The notes under the pieces are model-generated. The model had not been told where the DNA came from, did not search any database, and saw nothing but the letters and a program-made list of their open reading frames with translations. From contig NZ_BSTC01000001.1 of assembly GCF_030269305.1 (NCBI RefSeq), positions 571,467 through 635,466 on the forward strand: DNA of 64,000 bases, in the 5' to 3' direction. This DNA is from Kineosporia sp. NBRC 101731. GTDB taxonomy: Bacteria; Actinomycetota; Actinomycetes; Actinomycetales; Kineosporiaceae. Below are positions 34,859 to 44,206 of the stretch, piece after piece (position 1 is the first letter of the stretch; every line of letters starts with the position of its first letter). The translations under genes were made by a program, and so were the position numbers.

Positions 34859-35368
34859 ATGAAGAAGATGCTGATCATCAGTGGCGCTGCGGCAGCGGCG
34901 ATCATCCCGGCCGCGCTCGGGCTCGCCGCCAACCCCTCGCTGAGCGCCCAGCGCCCGGTGGACTCCAGCAACGTGCAACTGGTGGAGAGCTCGACACCGC
35001 GCACGACCGCCACCTCCAGCCCCTCGGCGTCGGCGGACGACCACGGCCGGCGCCATGGTGGTCGTGGTGCCGACGACAACCGGCGGGCGGTCGGCGCCAC
35101 CACCACTGCCACCACCACCACTGCCACCACCAGCGCCTCCACCAGCGCCTCCACCAAGAGTTCCAGCAAGGCGAGGAGCACGAGCCGGGCCACGTCCACC
35201 CACGACGCCGGCGACGACCACGGCAAGCACAGCACCCACAAGCGTCACAGTGGGGACGACGACGGCAGCCACCAGCACCGCGGCCGGGGCAGTGACGACA
35301 AGGGCAGTGACGACAAGGGCAGTGACGACAAGGGTGGACGTCACGGCGGTCACGGCAGCGACGACTAG
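34859..35368 (+). CDS. Secreted His/Asp/Ser-rich low-complexity protein
   Basis: 169 aa. Signal peptide MKKMLIISGAAAAAIIPAALGLAANPSLSA, then no globular domain: Thr/Ser-rich tracts (TTTATTTTATTSASTSAST), clusters of His, Asp and Arg, and three GSDDK repeats near the end, finishing HGGHGSDD. The His/Asp content suggests metal binding; this is inference. AGGAGG 5 nt before ATG 34859 makes the start secure. It lies upstream of a two-component system in the same direction. Confidence 0.65.
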   Translation: MKKMLIISGAAAAAIIPAALGLAANPSLSAQRPVDSSNVQLVESSTPRTTATSSPSASADDHGRRHGGRGADDNRRAVGATTTATTTTATTSASTSASTKSSSKARSTSRATSTHDAGDDHGKHSTHKRHSGDDDGSHQHRGRGSDDKGSDDKGSDDKGGRHGGHGSDD

Positions 35369-35389
35369 TGCGGTGGTCGTCCCCTCCTG

Positions 35390-35465
35390 TTCGTGATCAA
35401 GCAGACCTTCCCCGGGCCGGTGGAGGCACCTCCGACCGCAGACCGGGACACCGCATGATCACGAA
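35390..35465. repeat. Palindromic intergenic element, copy D
   Basis: Ends TTCGTGATCAAGC (35390-35402) and GCATGATCACGAA (35453-35465): 12 of 13 bases paired, one A for T. The centre carries CCTTCCCCGGGCCGG. It starts 22 bp after the stop of the secreted His/Asp-rich gene. Confidence 0.75.
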
Positions 35466-35673
35466 AGTGAAGACGCCCGACTCCCGGGGTCGCCGCACCA
35501 GGCCACCTCGGCGATGAAGGACGCACAGGGCACCCGGGCGGCCGGATCGCCGGTGTGGGGCAAGGGGCCTGCCGGTGGCGGGCCGGATCGTGTGCATCCA
35601 TGGCGGTCAGGGCGCAAAGAAGGCACACGATCTCACCGAGTGAGCATGTTGAGCCAGGAGTGACGATGCGGGC

Positions 35674-37140
35674 ATGACCGATGCCGGGCCGGGCCGGGGC
35701 ACCGAGCCGGCCGGTGAGGGTTCAGCTTCTGAGGACCTGGTGAGTTCGGGGCCGCCGACCGGGGGTTCTTCGCCGGAACCCGGCCCCTGGGTGAGCGTCA
35801 CCGAGGCCGGCGCGGGTCACCCCTCCGAGTCGCCGCTCCACTGGGGCCGGCTGGTCGGAGGGGTGGTCGTGCTGGCCCTGCTGGTGTTCGTCGGGGTCGC
35901 GGCGGCCAGCGCGATCACGGCCCGTCGCGCGGCCGAGCGGGAGGCGGTGAACGACGCGCTGGCCATCACCGATGTGCTGGGCGAGTCGGTGATGCAGCCC
36001 GCGATCAGCGCCGACCTGTTCGACGCCGACACCGCGACCCGGCAGGCGGCGCTCGCCCAGCTGGACACCACGGTGCGCGAGCGGCTGCTCAGCGACACCA
36101 TCGTGCGCGTCAAGCTCTGGAAGCCCGACGGCACAATCGTCTACGCCGACGAGCCCCAGCTGATCGGCATGCGGTTCGCGCTCGACGACGAGGAGACGCA
36201 GGCGCTGGACGACCAGGTCACCAAGGCCGAGATCAGCGACCTGAGTGCACCGGAGAACCAGTTCGAGCGCGCCAACAACCGCAAGCTGCTCGAGGTCTAC
36301 CGGCCGGTCTGGGCCGCCGACGGCCAGACCCTGCTGTTCGAGACCTACTCCGCCTACGACGCCGTGACCGCCCGGACCGGTGACCTGACCCGTGGCTTCG
36401 GCGGCATCACCCTCACCAGCCTGCTGCTCATGCTGGTTGCCCAGGCCCCGCTGACCTGGGCCCTGGTGGCCCGGGTGCGGCGTTCACAGCGCGACCGGGA
36501 GGCCTACCTGGCCCGGGCCGTGCAGGCCTCGGACGACGAGCGCCGCCGGATCGCCGCCACCTTGCACGACGGCGCGGTGCAGGAACTGGTGGGCAGTGCG
36601 TTCCTGGTGGCGGGAGCGGCCGACCGGGCCCGGGCCGCGCACGACGACACGACGGCGGGGCAGCTGGATCTGGCGGCGGGATCGGTACGTTCGAGCATCG
36701 GTGGGCTCCGCTCGCTGCTGGTCGACATCTACCCGCCGAGCCTGCGCAACGCCGGGCTCCGGTCGGCGCTCACCGATCTCACCGCACCGTTGCGGGCCCA
36801 GGGCGTGGCCGTGGAGGTCGAGGTGCCGGACGAGCTGCAACTACCTCCCGAGAAGGAGGAGCTGGTGTTCCGAGTGGCCCAGGAATGCCTGCGCAACACC
36901 ATGAAACATGCGGACGCGGAGAGTGTGCGGGTCACGCTGGACGATCTCGAGGGAAGAACGGTGCTGGACATGATGGACGACGGGGTCGGGTTCGATCTCG
37001 ACACGGTGATGAAGCGACCGCAGGAGGGTCACTTCGGGGTCCGGCTGATCGCCGACCAGGCCGCCGCCGGCGGGGCCGAGCTCCTGGTGAGCACCGCTCC
37101 GGGGGCCGGAACCCAATGGCGACTGGAGATCTCGCGGTGA
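35674..37140 (+). CDS. NarL/DesK-type sensor histidine kinase
   Basis: 488 aa. An acidic Pro-rich N-terminus, helix 1 (LVGGVVVLALLVFVGVAAASAI), an extracytoplasmic sensor of about 160 residues, helix 2 (ITLTSLLLMLVAQAPLTWALV), then the dimerisation/phosphoacceptor block DERRRIAATLHDGAVQELVG (the His) and an ATPase domain with ECLRNTMKHADAE (N box) and DDGVGFD (G1 box). The ligand is unknown. The stop overlaps the response-regulator start by 4 bp. Confidence 0.93.
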   Translation: MTDAGPGRGTEPAGEGSASEDLVSSGPPTGGSSPEPGPWVSVTEAGAGHPSESPLHWGRLVGGVVVLALLVFVGVAAASAITARRAAEREAVNDALAITDVLGESVMQPAISADLFDADTATRQAALAQLDTTVRERLLSDTIVRVKLWKPDGTIVYADEPQLIGMRFALDDEETQALDDQVTKAEISDLSAPENQFERANNRKLLEVYRPVWAADGQTLLFETYSAYDAVTARTGDLTRGFGGITLTSLLLMLVAQAPLTWALVARVRRSQRDREAYLARAVQASDDERRRIAATLHDGAVQELVGSAFLVAGAADRARAAHDDTTAGQLDLAAGSVRSSIGGLRSLLVDIYPPSLRNAGLRSALTDLTAPLRAQGVAVEVEVPDELQLPPEKEELVFRVAQECLRNTMKHADAESVRVTLDDLEGRTVLDMMDDGVGFDLDTVMKRPQEGHFGVRLIADQAAAGGAELLVSTAPGAGTQWRLEISR

Positions 37141-37772
37141 CCGATGACGTCCTCAAGGTGCGGGTTCTGCTCGTCGACGACCACGCCCTGGTGCGGGCCG
37201 GGCTGAGCGCACTGCTCGACGCCCACCCCCAGATCACCGTGGTGGGTGAGGCCTCGGACGGTGAGCAGGCCGTCGAGCTCGCCCAGAACGCCGACCCCGA
37301 CGTGGTGCTCATGGACCTGTCGATGCCGGGTATGGACGGAGTGACGGCTACCCGCAAACTCCTGGCGCTGCGCCCGGAGATCCAGGTGCTCGTGCTGACC
37401 TCGTTCTCCGACCGCAACCGGGTGCGGGACGCGCTCGCCGCCGGCGCGATCGGTTACCTGCTCAAGGATTCCGATCCGCAGGACGTGGTGTCGGGGGTGC
37501 TGGCCGCCGCGAAGCAGGGCTCCCCGATCGACCCCCGGGTGGCCCGCACCCTGCTGACCGAGGGCGCGGTCGGCCCGCCGCCACCGCTGTCACCGCGGGA
37601 GACCGACGTGCTGCTCCTGGTGGCCAAGGGCATGGCCAACAAACAGATCGGCCGTGCCCTCGGCATCAGTGAGCGCACGGTCAAGGTGCACCTGGGCAAC
37701 GTGTTCCGCCGCATCGGGGTGCAGGACCGGACCAGCGCCGCGCTCTGGGCGAAGGAGAACCTACAGACCTGA
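37137..37772 (+). CDS. NarL/FixJ-family response regulator
   Basis: 211 aa. Receiver domain: RVLLVDDHALVRAGL, phospho-acceptor Asp in VVLMDLSMPGMDG, Lys in YLLKDSDP; then a LuxR-type helix-turn-helix (LSPRETDVLLLVAKGMANKQIGRAL, ISERTVKVHLGNVFRRIGV). GTG start within a GTGA overlap with the kinase. Its targets may include the exported protein upstream. The stop overlaps the convergent peptidase gene by 12 bp. Confidence 0.95.
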   Translation: MTDDVLKVRVLLVDDHALVRAGLSALLDAHPQITVVGEASDGEQAVELAQNADPDVVLMDLSMPGMDGVTATRKLLALRPEIQVLVLTSFSDRNRVRDALAAGAIGYLLKDSDPQDVVSGVLAAAKQGSPIDPRVARTLLTEGAVGPPPPLSPRETDVLLLVAKGMANKQIGRALGISERTVKVHLGNVFRRIGVQDRTSAALWAKENLQT

Positions 37773-39653
37773 GCGGTCGACGCCCAGGTGCTCGCAGGCC
37801 CAGTCCACGGCGGTGCGCACGAACGTCACCCGGTTCTTCGTGTCGAGCAGGTCGTGCCCCTCCCCCGAGAACTTCAGGAACCGGTGCGGCACGCCCTGTT
37901 CGGTCAGGGCCGCGACCACCTGCCCGGCCTCCTCCACCGGCACGTTGGTGTCGTCCGCGCCGTGCACCACCAGCAGGGGAGCGGTGAGCCGGCCGATCCG
38001 GTGGATCGGCGAGAACTCCCGCAGCACGGCGCTGTCCGTGACCGGGTGGCCGTACTTCGAGACCGCGGCCGTGGCGATCCACGGTTCGGTGTGCTCGTAG
38101 AACGTCTCCAGGTCGGCCATGCCGCAGACGTCGATACCGACGCTGAACAGGTCGGGGAACCAGGTCAGGCCGGCCAGCGTGAGGTACCCGCCGTACGACC
38201 GGCCCATCAGCCCGATCCGCCCCGGTGCGCAGACGCCCGAGGTGACCAGGTGTTCCACGGCGGCCGCGACGTCTTCGATCGACCCGAGCCGCCGCCCGAC
38301 GTCGTCGGCCGTCTCGAACGTCCGCCCGTATCCCGACGATCCCCGCACGTTCGGCGCGAAGACCGCGATGCCCTCGGAGACCAGCGACTGGAAGAGCGAG
38401 TTGTAGACCGGGCGCTCCTGCGACTCCGGGCCACCGTGCAGGTGCACCATCGTCGGCCAGGGCCCCGGCGAGTCCGGGGCATCGGGCCGGTAGAGCCAGC
38501 CGCTGAGTCCGAGCCCGTCCCGGCCCGGGAAGCGGCGCAGGACCGGCCGGGACAGATCGGCGGTGTCCACCGTGGCGTAGCTGGAACCCCGGGAACCGCG
38601 CAGCTCACCGTCGGCCCGGCTGGTCAGGGGCAGCGTGGCCCCGGTGGTCAGGTCGATGGTCCAGGCGCCGCGCGGGTCGGACCAGTCCTCGGCCGTGAGC
38701 ATCAGTGACTTACCGCCCGCGAAGAGCTGGCAGTCGTCCACCACATCGCGGGGAAGCGGCCCGATCTCGTCCTCGTGCAGGGAGACCAGATCGAGCAGGC
38801 TCACCGCGTTGGTGCCGCCGAACTCGTTCCACAGCAGCACGGCCGTGGTGCCGTCGGGTGAGAGCGTGACCCGTTGCAGCTCGGCATCTTCGCGTCGGGC
38901 CAGGAGCTCGGCCGCACCAGCCGTACCAGTCGCATCACTGAGTAGATCCAGATCCACCCGCACCAGCGCCGCCAGGTCGTGGTCGGCCTCGCTGCGGGCG
39001 TACAGGTACCGGCCGTCGGGCGAGAGACAGCCCTGATCGGCGAATCCGCCGCGCTCACCGGTGACCGAGGTGTCCACCGGACGCTCGTGGGAGCCGTCCA
39101 GGTCGCACACGGCCAGCGTGCGGTAGCTGCGGGGCCCGCGGCGCAGCAGTGCCCGGCCCGCGGCCACGTCGAGCAGCGAGATCAGTGGTCCGGAAGCGAT
39201 CACGGTGCGCTCGCCGGCCAGGGGCGAGACGAGAACGGCGGAGGCGACCGCACCGACCGACTCGGTGACCATGAGACGTCCGTCGGGCGTCCACCCGTGC
39301 CGTGACCCCGCACCCAGCCACGCCGTCGCGCCCGGTCCGCCCGAGATCATCCGCAGGCCCGAGCCGTCGGGCCGCACCACCCAGATCTCGTCCCGGGAGC
39401 TGCCGGCCCCGGCCACCAGACAGGCCAGCCAGACCGCGTCGGGCGACCAGCTGATCGAGAGCACCCGGTCCAGGCTGATGCCCGGATTGACCGCCTGCCC
39501 GGTCTGTGAGTCCTTGATCCAGATCGCCGGCGCGCCACCCCGGTCGGAGATGAACGCGATCCGCGTCCCGTCCGGGTCGGGGGTGGGCGACCAGCTGCCG
39601 TAGACGTCCTCGGGGACCAGCTCGGACGACTGGTCGCCGGGCTGGACGTTCAC
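37761..39653 (-). CDS. S9-family (prolyl oligopeptidase-type) serine peptidase
   Basis: 630 aa. An N-terminal beta-propeller of TolB/WD40-like repeats (RIAFISDRGGAPAIWIKD, ISWSPDAVWLACLVA, GCLSPDGRYLYARS) is followed by an alpha/beta-hydrolase: GLMGRSYGGYLTLAG (Ser), HGADDTNVPV (Asp) and GEGHDLLD (His). No signal peptide, so probably cytoplasmic. The start GTG overlaps the AsnO-like gene stop by 4 bp, so it is translationally coupled to the amidotransferase: it may cleave the product of that pathway. Confidence 0.9.
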   Translation of the reverse strand: MNVQPGDQSSELVPEDVYGSWSPTPDPDGTRIAFISDRGGAPAIWIKDSQTGQAVNPGISLDRVLSISWSPDAVWLACLVAGAGSSRDEIWVVRPDGSGLRMISGGPGATAWLGAGSRHGWTPDGRLMVTESVGAVASAVLVSPLAGERTVIASGPLISLLDVAAGRALLRRGPRSYRTLAVCDLDGSHERPVDTSVTGERGGFADQGCLSPDGRYLYARSEADHDLAALVRVDLDLLSDATGTAGAAELLARREDAELQRVTLSPDGTTAVLLWNEFGGTNAVSLLDLVSLHEDEIGPLPRDVVDDCQLFAGGKSLMLTAEDWSDPRGAWTIDLTTGATLPLTSRADGELRGSRGSSYATVDTADLSRPVLRRFPGRDGLGLSGWLYRPDAPDSPGPWPTMVHLHGGPESQERPVYNSLFQSLVSEGIAVFAPNVRGSSGYGRTFETADDVGRRLGSIEDVAAAVEHLVTSGVCAPGRIGLMGRSYGGYLTLAGLTWFPDLFSVGIDVCGMADLETFYEHTEPWIATAAVSKYGHPVTDSAVLREFSPIHRIGRLTAPLLVVHGADDTNVPVEEAGQVVAALTEQGVPHRFLKFSGEGHDLLDTKNRVTFVRTAVDWACEHLGVDRSGL

Positions 39654-41422
39654 AGACCGATCCGCTGCAGCCAGAGCTCGAGCAGGCCGAGCTGCCAGAC
39701 CACGTTGGCGCCGATCGTGGTACGTGCCGTGTTGGGGTCGGCGAGCAGAGTGTTCACGACTTCCGGACGGTACAGGGCCCGGTCGGTCGCTGTCCTGGAC
39801 AGCAGCGCGTCGCGCACCCGGTCGAGGATCTGGCCGTCCAGGTGCCGCACCCCGGGGACCGGGAAATAGCCCTTCGTACGGTCGATCACGGCATCCGGGA
39901 CAACTCCTCGGGCGGCTTCTTTCAAGACCCCCTTGCCGCCGTGGGCGAGTTTCAGTTCCGGCGGGCAGAGGGCGGCGAGTTCGACCAGCTCGTGGTCGAG
40001 GAACGGCACGCGGGCCTCGAGGCCCCAGGCCATGGTCATGTTGTCGACGCGTTTCACCGGGTCGTCGACCAGCATCACCCGGCTGTCGATGCGCAGCGCG
40101 GCGTCCAGCGTAGTCTGCGCCCCCGGCGCGGCGAAGTGGTCGCGCACGTACGACAGGCTGGGGTCACCGGACACGTGCCACTGCGGGTTCAGCAGGCCGG
40201 CCACGAGGTGGCCGGGGCGGTCGAAGAACACATCGGCATAGGCCTGGGCGGCTTTCGAACGGGGGACGCCCGCCAGCGGCGGGTACCAGTCGTACCCGGC
40301 GAACACCTCGTCCGCCCCCTGGCCCGACTGCACCACCGTGATGCTCTTGGACACCTCTTCGGAGAGCAGGTAGAAGGCCACGCAGTCGTGACTGACCATC
40401 GGCTCGCTCATCGCCCCGATCGCCCCGTCCAGCCCGCTGGCCAGCCGGTCGTCCGGGATCATGATCTTGTGGTGGTCGGTGCCGAACTCCTTGGCCATCA
40501 GGTCGGAGTACTCGAACTCGTCACCGCTCTCACCGGCCACCGAGTTGAAACCGATGCTGAACGTGGCCAGCCCGCTCTGCCCGGCCTTCGCCAGCAGCGA
40601 CACGATGAGGCTGGAGTCCAGCCCGCCCGACAGCAGGACGCCCACCGGCACGTCGGAGACCATGCGCCGGCGCACGGCCGCCTCCAGAGCGGCCAGGGTT
40701 CGCTCTCGCCATTCGCCGGGGGACAACGAGAGTTCCCGGGTGGCGGGGGGATTCCAGTAGACCGACTCGGTCGCCGAGCCGTCCGGCTCGATCACGCGCA
40801 CGGTGGCGGGCGGCAATTTGCGGACGCCGGTCAGCATCGTCCGCGGGGCGGGCACCACGGAGTGCCACGAGAGGTAGTGGTGCAGGGCCACCGCGTCGAT
40901 GCTCGTGTCCACATCGCCGGCCGCCAGCAGTGCGGGAAGGGTCGACGCGAACCGGATGCGCTGCGGGGTCTCGCTCAGGTAGAGCGGCTTGATACCCAGC
41001 CGGTCGCGGGCCATCACCAGGCGGCCGCTGTCGAGCTCGTGGATGACGAACGCGAACATGCCCAGGAAACGGTCCACACAGGCCGTGCCCCAGTGGTGGT
41101 AAGCCGCCAGGATCACCTCGGTGTCGGAGGTGGAACGGAACCGGTAGCCGTGCCCCTGGAGCTCGCGCCGCAGCTCGTGATGGTTGTAGATGCAGCCGTT
41201 GAACACCAGGGCCAGCCGCAGCTCCTCGTCGACCATCGGCTGCGACCCGGCCTCGGACAGGTCGATGATCTTCAGCCGATGGTGCAGGAACGCGACCGGC
41301 CCGTGTGACCAGGTGCCCTTCGAGTCCGGACCCCGGCGCTCCAGACACGGCGACATCCTCGCCACCGCGTCCCGGTCTCCTCGGGCGCCGTCCAGCCGGA
41401 ACTCGCCACCCAAGCCACACAT
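39650..41422 (-). CDS. AsnO-like glutamine-dependent amidotransferase (NAGGN type)
   Basis: 590 aa, asparagine-synthetase fold. The N-terminal glutaminase starts with the catalytic Cys (MCGLGGEFRLDGARGD), RRGPDSKGTW, FNGCIYNHHELRRELQ; the synthetase domain has VGVLLSGGLDSSLIVSLLAKAG (PP-loop) and SGQGADEVFAGYDWYPPL. Blocks such as ALHHYLSWHSVVPAPRTMLTGVRKLPPATVRVIEPDG and MSEPMVSHDCVAFYLLSEEVSK are those of N-acetylglutaminylglutamine amidotransferase (osmolyte NAGGN), not house-keeping AsnB. GGGAGG 8 nt before ATG 41422. Instead of the usual GNAT/ATP-grasp synthetase the neighbour is a GCS2/ATP-grasp fusion. Confidence 0.9.
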   Translation of the reverse strand: MCGLGGEFRLDGARGDRDAVARMSPCLERRGPDSKGTWSHGPVAFLHHRLKIIDLSEAGSQPMVDEELRLALVFNGCIYNHHELRRELQGHGYRFRSTSDTEVILAAYHHWGTACVDRFLGMFAFVIHELDSGRLVMARDRLGIKPLYLSETPQRIRFASTLPALLAAGDVDTSIDAVALHHYLSWHSVVPAPRTMLTGVRKLPPATVRVIEPDGSATESVYWNPPATRELSLSPGEWRERTLAALEAAVRRRMVSDVPVGVLLSGGLDSSLIVSLLAKAGQSGLATFSIGFNSVAGESGDEFEYSDLMAKEFGTDHHKIMIPDDRLASGLDGAIGAMSEPMVSHDCVAFYLLSEEVSKSITVVQSGQGADEVFAGYDWYPPLAGVPRSKAAQAYADVFFDRPGHLVAGLLNPQWHVSGDPSLSYVRDHFAAPGAQTTLDAALRIDSRVMLVDDPVKRVDNMTMAWGLEARVPFLDHELVELAALCPPELKLAHGGKGVLKEAARGVVPDAVIDRTKGYFPVPGVRHLDGQILDRVRDALLSRTATDRALYRPEVVNTLLADPNTARTTIGANVVWQLGLLELWLQRIGL

Positions 41423-41501
41423 GCACGAACCTCCCGGACCACGTCACCGAATGCCGTTCTGAGTTGACACGGGCGACGGGGTGGTCCGCAACCCGGGAAG
41501 G

Positions 41502-44060
41502 TCAGGTCAGCAGCCAGGTGTCCTTCGACCCACCACCGCGTGAGCTGTTCACCACCATGCTGCCCGCCGGTGCCACCCGGCTCAGCGCGGTCGGCGCCAC
41601 CAGCAGCTCCGGGGCGCCCGAGTTCAGCACGAAGGCCCGCAGATCGACGTGATGAGCCGTGAAACCGTCATCGGTGAAGCAGGGCATGCTCGACAGCTGC
41701 ACCATCTCCTGGGCGATCCACCGGTGCGGCGCGGTGAGCAGCTGCTTGCGGTGTGCCTCGATCTCCTGCTCGCTCGCCATCGGGCCGATCAGCACCCCCT
41801 CGCCGCCGTATCCGTCCACCGGCTTGAGCACCAGTTCGCCGAGCCGGTTCAGCACCTGCTCGGCCTGGTCGGGGATGCCGCACAGATAGGTCGGCACACT
41901 GTTCAGCAGCGGCTTCTCGGAGAGGTAGTACTCGATCATCTGCGGCACGAACGTGTAGATGGCCTTGTCGTCGCCCACCCCGTTGCCGGGAGCGTTGGCC
42001 AGCACCACGCGGGCAGCACCGACGGCCGAGAGCAGGGACGGGCCGAGCGGACGGCCGTCGGCACCCGCCGAGTGCAGCAGGGCCTCCTCGTCCACCCGCA
42101 GGTAAAGCACGTCCACCCGCTTACGACCGCCCTCCCGCAGCAGGTAGACGGTGTCGTTCTCGATCAGCAGGTCGCCGATCACGGCCACCGGCACGCCCAT
42201 CTCGTTGGCCAGCATGCGGTGCTCGAACCAGGCCGAACCCTCCGGGCCCTCGCTCAGCAGCACCACCTGCGGGCTGTCGGGGGCGCTCGGCAGGGCCGCG
42301 GCCTCCAGCGTCTCGCGCAGCAGGGCCGGTACCCGGTTCGGGTCGAGCATGCCCGCGGGCCGAGGCAGATCACCCATCACCGCGTCGGTCAGGCGCCGGT
42401 TCTGCACCGAGTAGCCCAGGCCGGAGGGCACCCGCAGATTGTCTTCCAGCAAGAACCACTCACCGGTGTGCGAGTCCTTCACCAGGTCCATACCGCTGAT
42501 GTGGGCACGCACCTTCTGCCGGTGCACCAGCGCCCCGGTGCCCCGCAGCCCGGGCGCCGAGTCGATCACCCAGCTCGGCACCACGCCGTCCTTGACAATG
42601 GCGCGATCGCCGTAGACGTCGTGCAGGAAGGCGTCGAGTGCCGTCGCCCGCTGCCGCAGCCCGAGACCGAGGGCGGCCCATTCGTCGGCCTGCACCACGC
42701 GGGGCACCAGGTCGACCGGGAACAGCCGGGCACTGGCCCGGCCCGGCACGCCGAACGTCACGCCGTGGGAGCGCTGCTCCTCGTCGCGCCGCCGCTCGCG
42801 CTGCCGCATCCCGGCCGGGCCGAGATCTTCCAGCACGGCGAACAGGTCGGCGTAGGGGGCCGTCGGGCCGTCCTGACCGAGCGCCTCGTCGCCTTCGAGC
42901 TGATACAGGGGCAGGGCCGCCGGATGCCCGGCCTCGCCCGGCACGGTCGGTGCGGCCTGGTCCGGGTCGGTGCGGCGTACCAGCATGTCGACCACGTCGG
43001 CGAAGCGCTCGCGGCGTTCGTAGATCGCGCGCTGCTCGGCCGCCGAGCTGCCACGCACCAGGGCCCGTTCGGTCAGCTCGCTGACCAGCTCCCAGTCACC
43101 GGCCTCCTCCAGCTGCGGGCGCAGGTCTTCCAGCAGCGCCTGCACCGCCTGAGCGGCCGGCACCGGCCGTGACGAGCGCGGCAGGTCGAGCAGATCGCCC
43201 TCCAGACCGGACCGGGCGGCCCGCCAGATGGCGCTGCGCAGCAGGGGGGAGAGCCAGCGCCGGCTCGGCTCGCCCGCGGTGATCGCGGCGTGCTCCTGGC
43301 GCACCATCGCCCGGAACAGCCCGGCCAGCAGCACCACGGTGTCGAGGTCGGGGCAGGCGTCGGTGAGGCGCAGTTCGAGGGTGGGGAGGTGCGACGAGGG
43401 CCGCACGTCGAAGTAGATCATCCCGGCGTCGCTGATCGTGCCGGACTCGACCAGGTCGGCGATCAGCTGGTCGTGCTCCACCGCCGTCGCGACCTCACCG
43501 CTCAGCCCGGCGGTGGGCCAGCGCGACCACAGCAGAGACCGGTTGCTGGCGTAGCCGGAGTCTTCACCCATCCAGAACGGGGACGACGCCGACAGCGCGA
43601 GCAGCACCGGCAGCCGGGGCGTGACCCGTTGCGCGATCTGGACGGCCAGGTCGCGGTCGGTGACCTGCACGTGCACCTGGGCACCGCAGATCAGCTGCTC
43701 GCGCACCAGCGTCTGGTACTCGTCGAGCATGCGCTCGTAGCGCTGGTTCGGTGTCACCGACAGCTGCAGCGGGTCGACCAGCGGCACCGTGCCCGCGGCC
43801 ACCACGCCCAGCCCCATCGGGGTGGCCACCTCGACCAGCTTGCGTCGCGTGTCGATCAGAGCCTGGCGCAGGTCGGCCAGGGTGTTGCAGACCGGGGTGT
43901 TGCTCTCCACGACACTGCGCTGCAACTCGTCGGAGTAGGTCTCGGCGGGTAGATGCTCCAGCAGCTTCGGGGCCTGAGCCACCAGCTCACGGGAGAGCAG
44001 ATCCACTACGTGGAACTCTTCCTCGACACCGAGACTGGTCAATTCACCGGGACCGGTCAC
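41502..44060 (-). CDS. Carboxylate-amine ligase (GCS2) fused to circularly permuted ATP-grasp
   Basis: 852 aa, two ligases in one chain. Residues about 5-375 are a GCS2/YbdK-type glutamate-cysteine-ligase-like domain (LTSLGVEEEFHVVD, QLICGAQVHVQVTD, FDVRPSSHLPTLELRLTDACPDLDT). Residues about 400-845 are a circularly permuted type 2 ATP-grasp (DUF404/DUF407): ISGMDLVKDSHTGEWFLLEDNLRVPSGLGYSVQNR, VVLLSEGPEGSAWFEHRMLA, LVLKPVDGYGGEGVLIGP, RWIAQEMVQLSS and HHVDLRAFVL. Both make amide bonds from carboxylates and ATP. GTG start at 44060. The amidotransferase starts 79 bp downstream. Substrates unknown. Confidence 0.9.
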   Translation of the reverse strand: MTGPGELTSLGVEEEFHVVDLLSRELVAQAPKLLEHLPAETYSDELQRSVVESNTPVCNTLADLRQALIDTRRKLVEVATPMGLGVVAAGTVPLVDPLQLSVTPNQRYERMLDEYQTLVREQLICGAQVHVQVTDRDLAVQIAQRVTPRLPVLLALSASSPFWMGEDSGYASNRSLLWSRWPTAGLSGEVATAVEHDQLIADLVESGTISDAGMIYFDVRPSSHLPTLELRLTDACPDLDTVVLLAGLFRAMVRQEHAAITAGEPSRRWLSPLLRSAIWRAARSGLEGDLLDLPRSSRPVPAAQAVQALLEDLRPQLEEAGDWELVSELTERALVRGSSAAEQRAIYERRERFADVVDMLVRRTDPDQAAPTVPGEAGHPAALPLYQLEGDEALGQDGPTAPYADLFAVLEDLGPAGMRQRERRRDEEQRSHGVTFGVPGRASARLFPVDLVPRVVQADEWAALGLGLRQRATALDAFLHDVYGDRAIVKDGVVPSWVIDSAPGLRGTGALVHRQKVRAHISGMDLVKDSHTGEWFLLEDNLRVPSGLGYSVQNRRLTDAVMGDLPRPAGMLDPNRVPALLRETLEAAALPSAPDSPQVVLLSEGPEGSAWFEHRMLANEMGVPVAVIGDLLIENDTVYLLREGGRKRVDVLYLRVDEEALLHSAGADGRPLGPSLLSAVGAARVVLANAPGNGVGDDKAIYTFVPQMIEYYLSEKPLLNSVPTYLCGIPDQAEQVLNRLGELVLKPVDGYGGEGVLIGPMASEQEIEAHRKQLLTAPHRWIAQEMVQLSSMPCFTDDGFTAHHVDLRAFVLNSGAPELLVAPTALSRVAPAGSMVVNSSRGGGSKDTWLLT

Positions 44061-44206
44061 GTCTGGTCGCCACCTCGCCTGCCGTTCGAACCCGCCGTGA
44101 CGGACGACGCGGCGGTGGGGCGGCTGAACGCCTCACGCGTCCGTCTCACCGTCATTGGAGGTTAGGCGAGAAGCATGACCTGCACATTTCGAGCGGGTTG
44201 CGCGGT

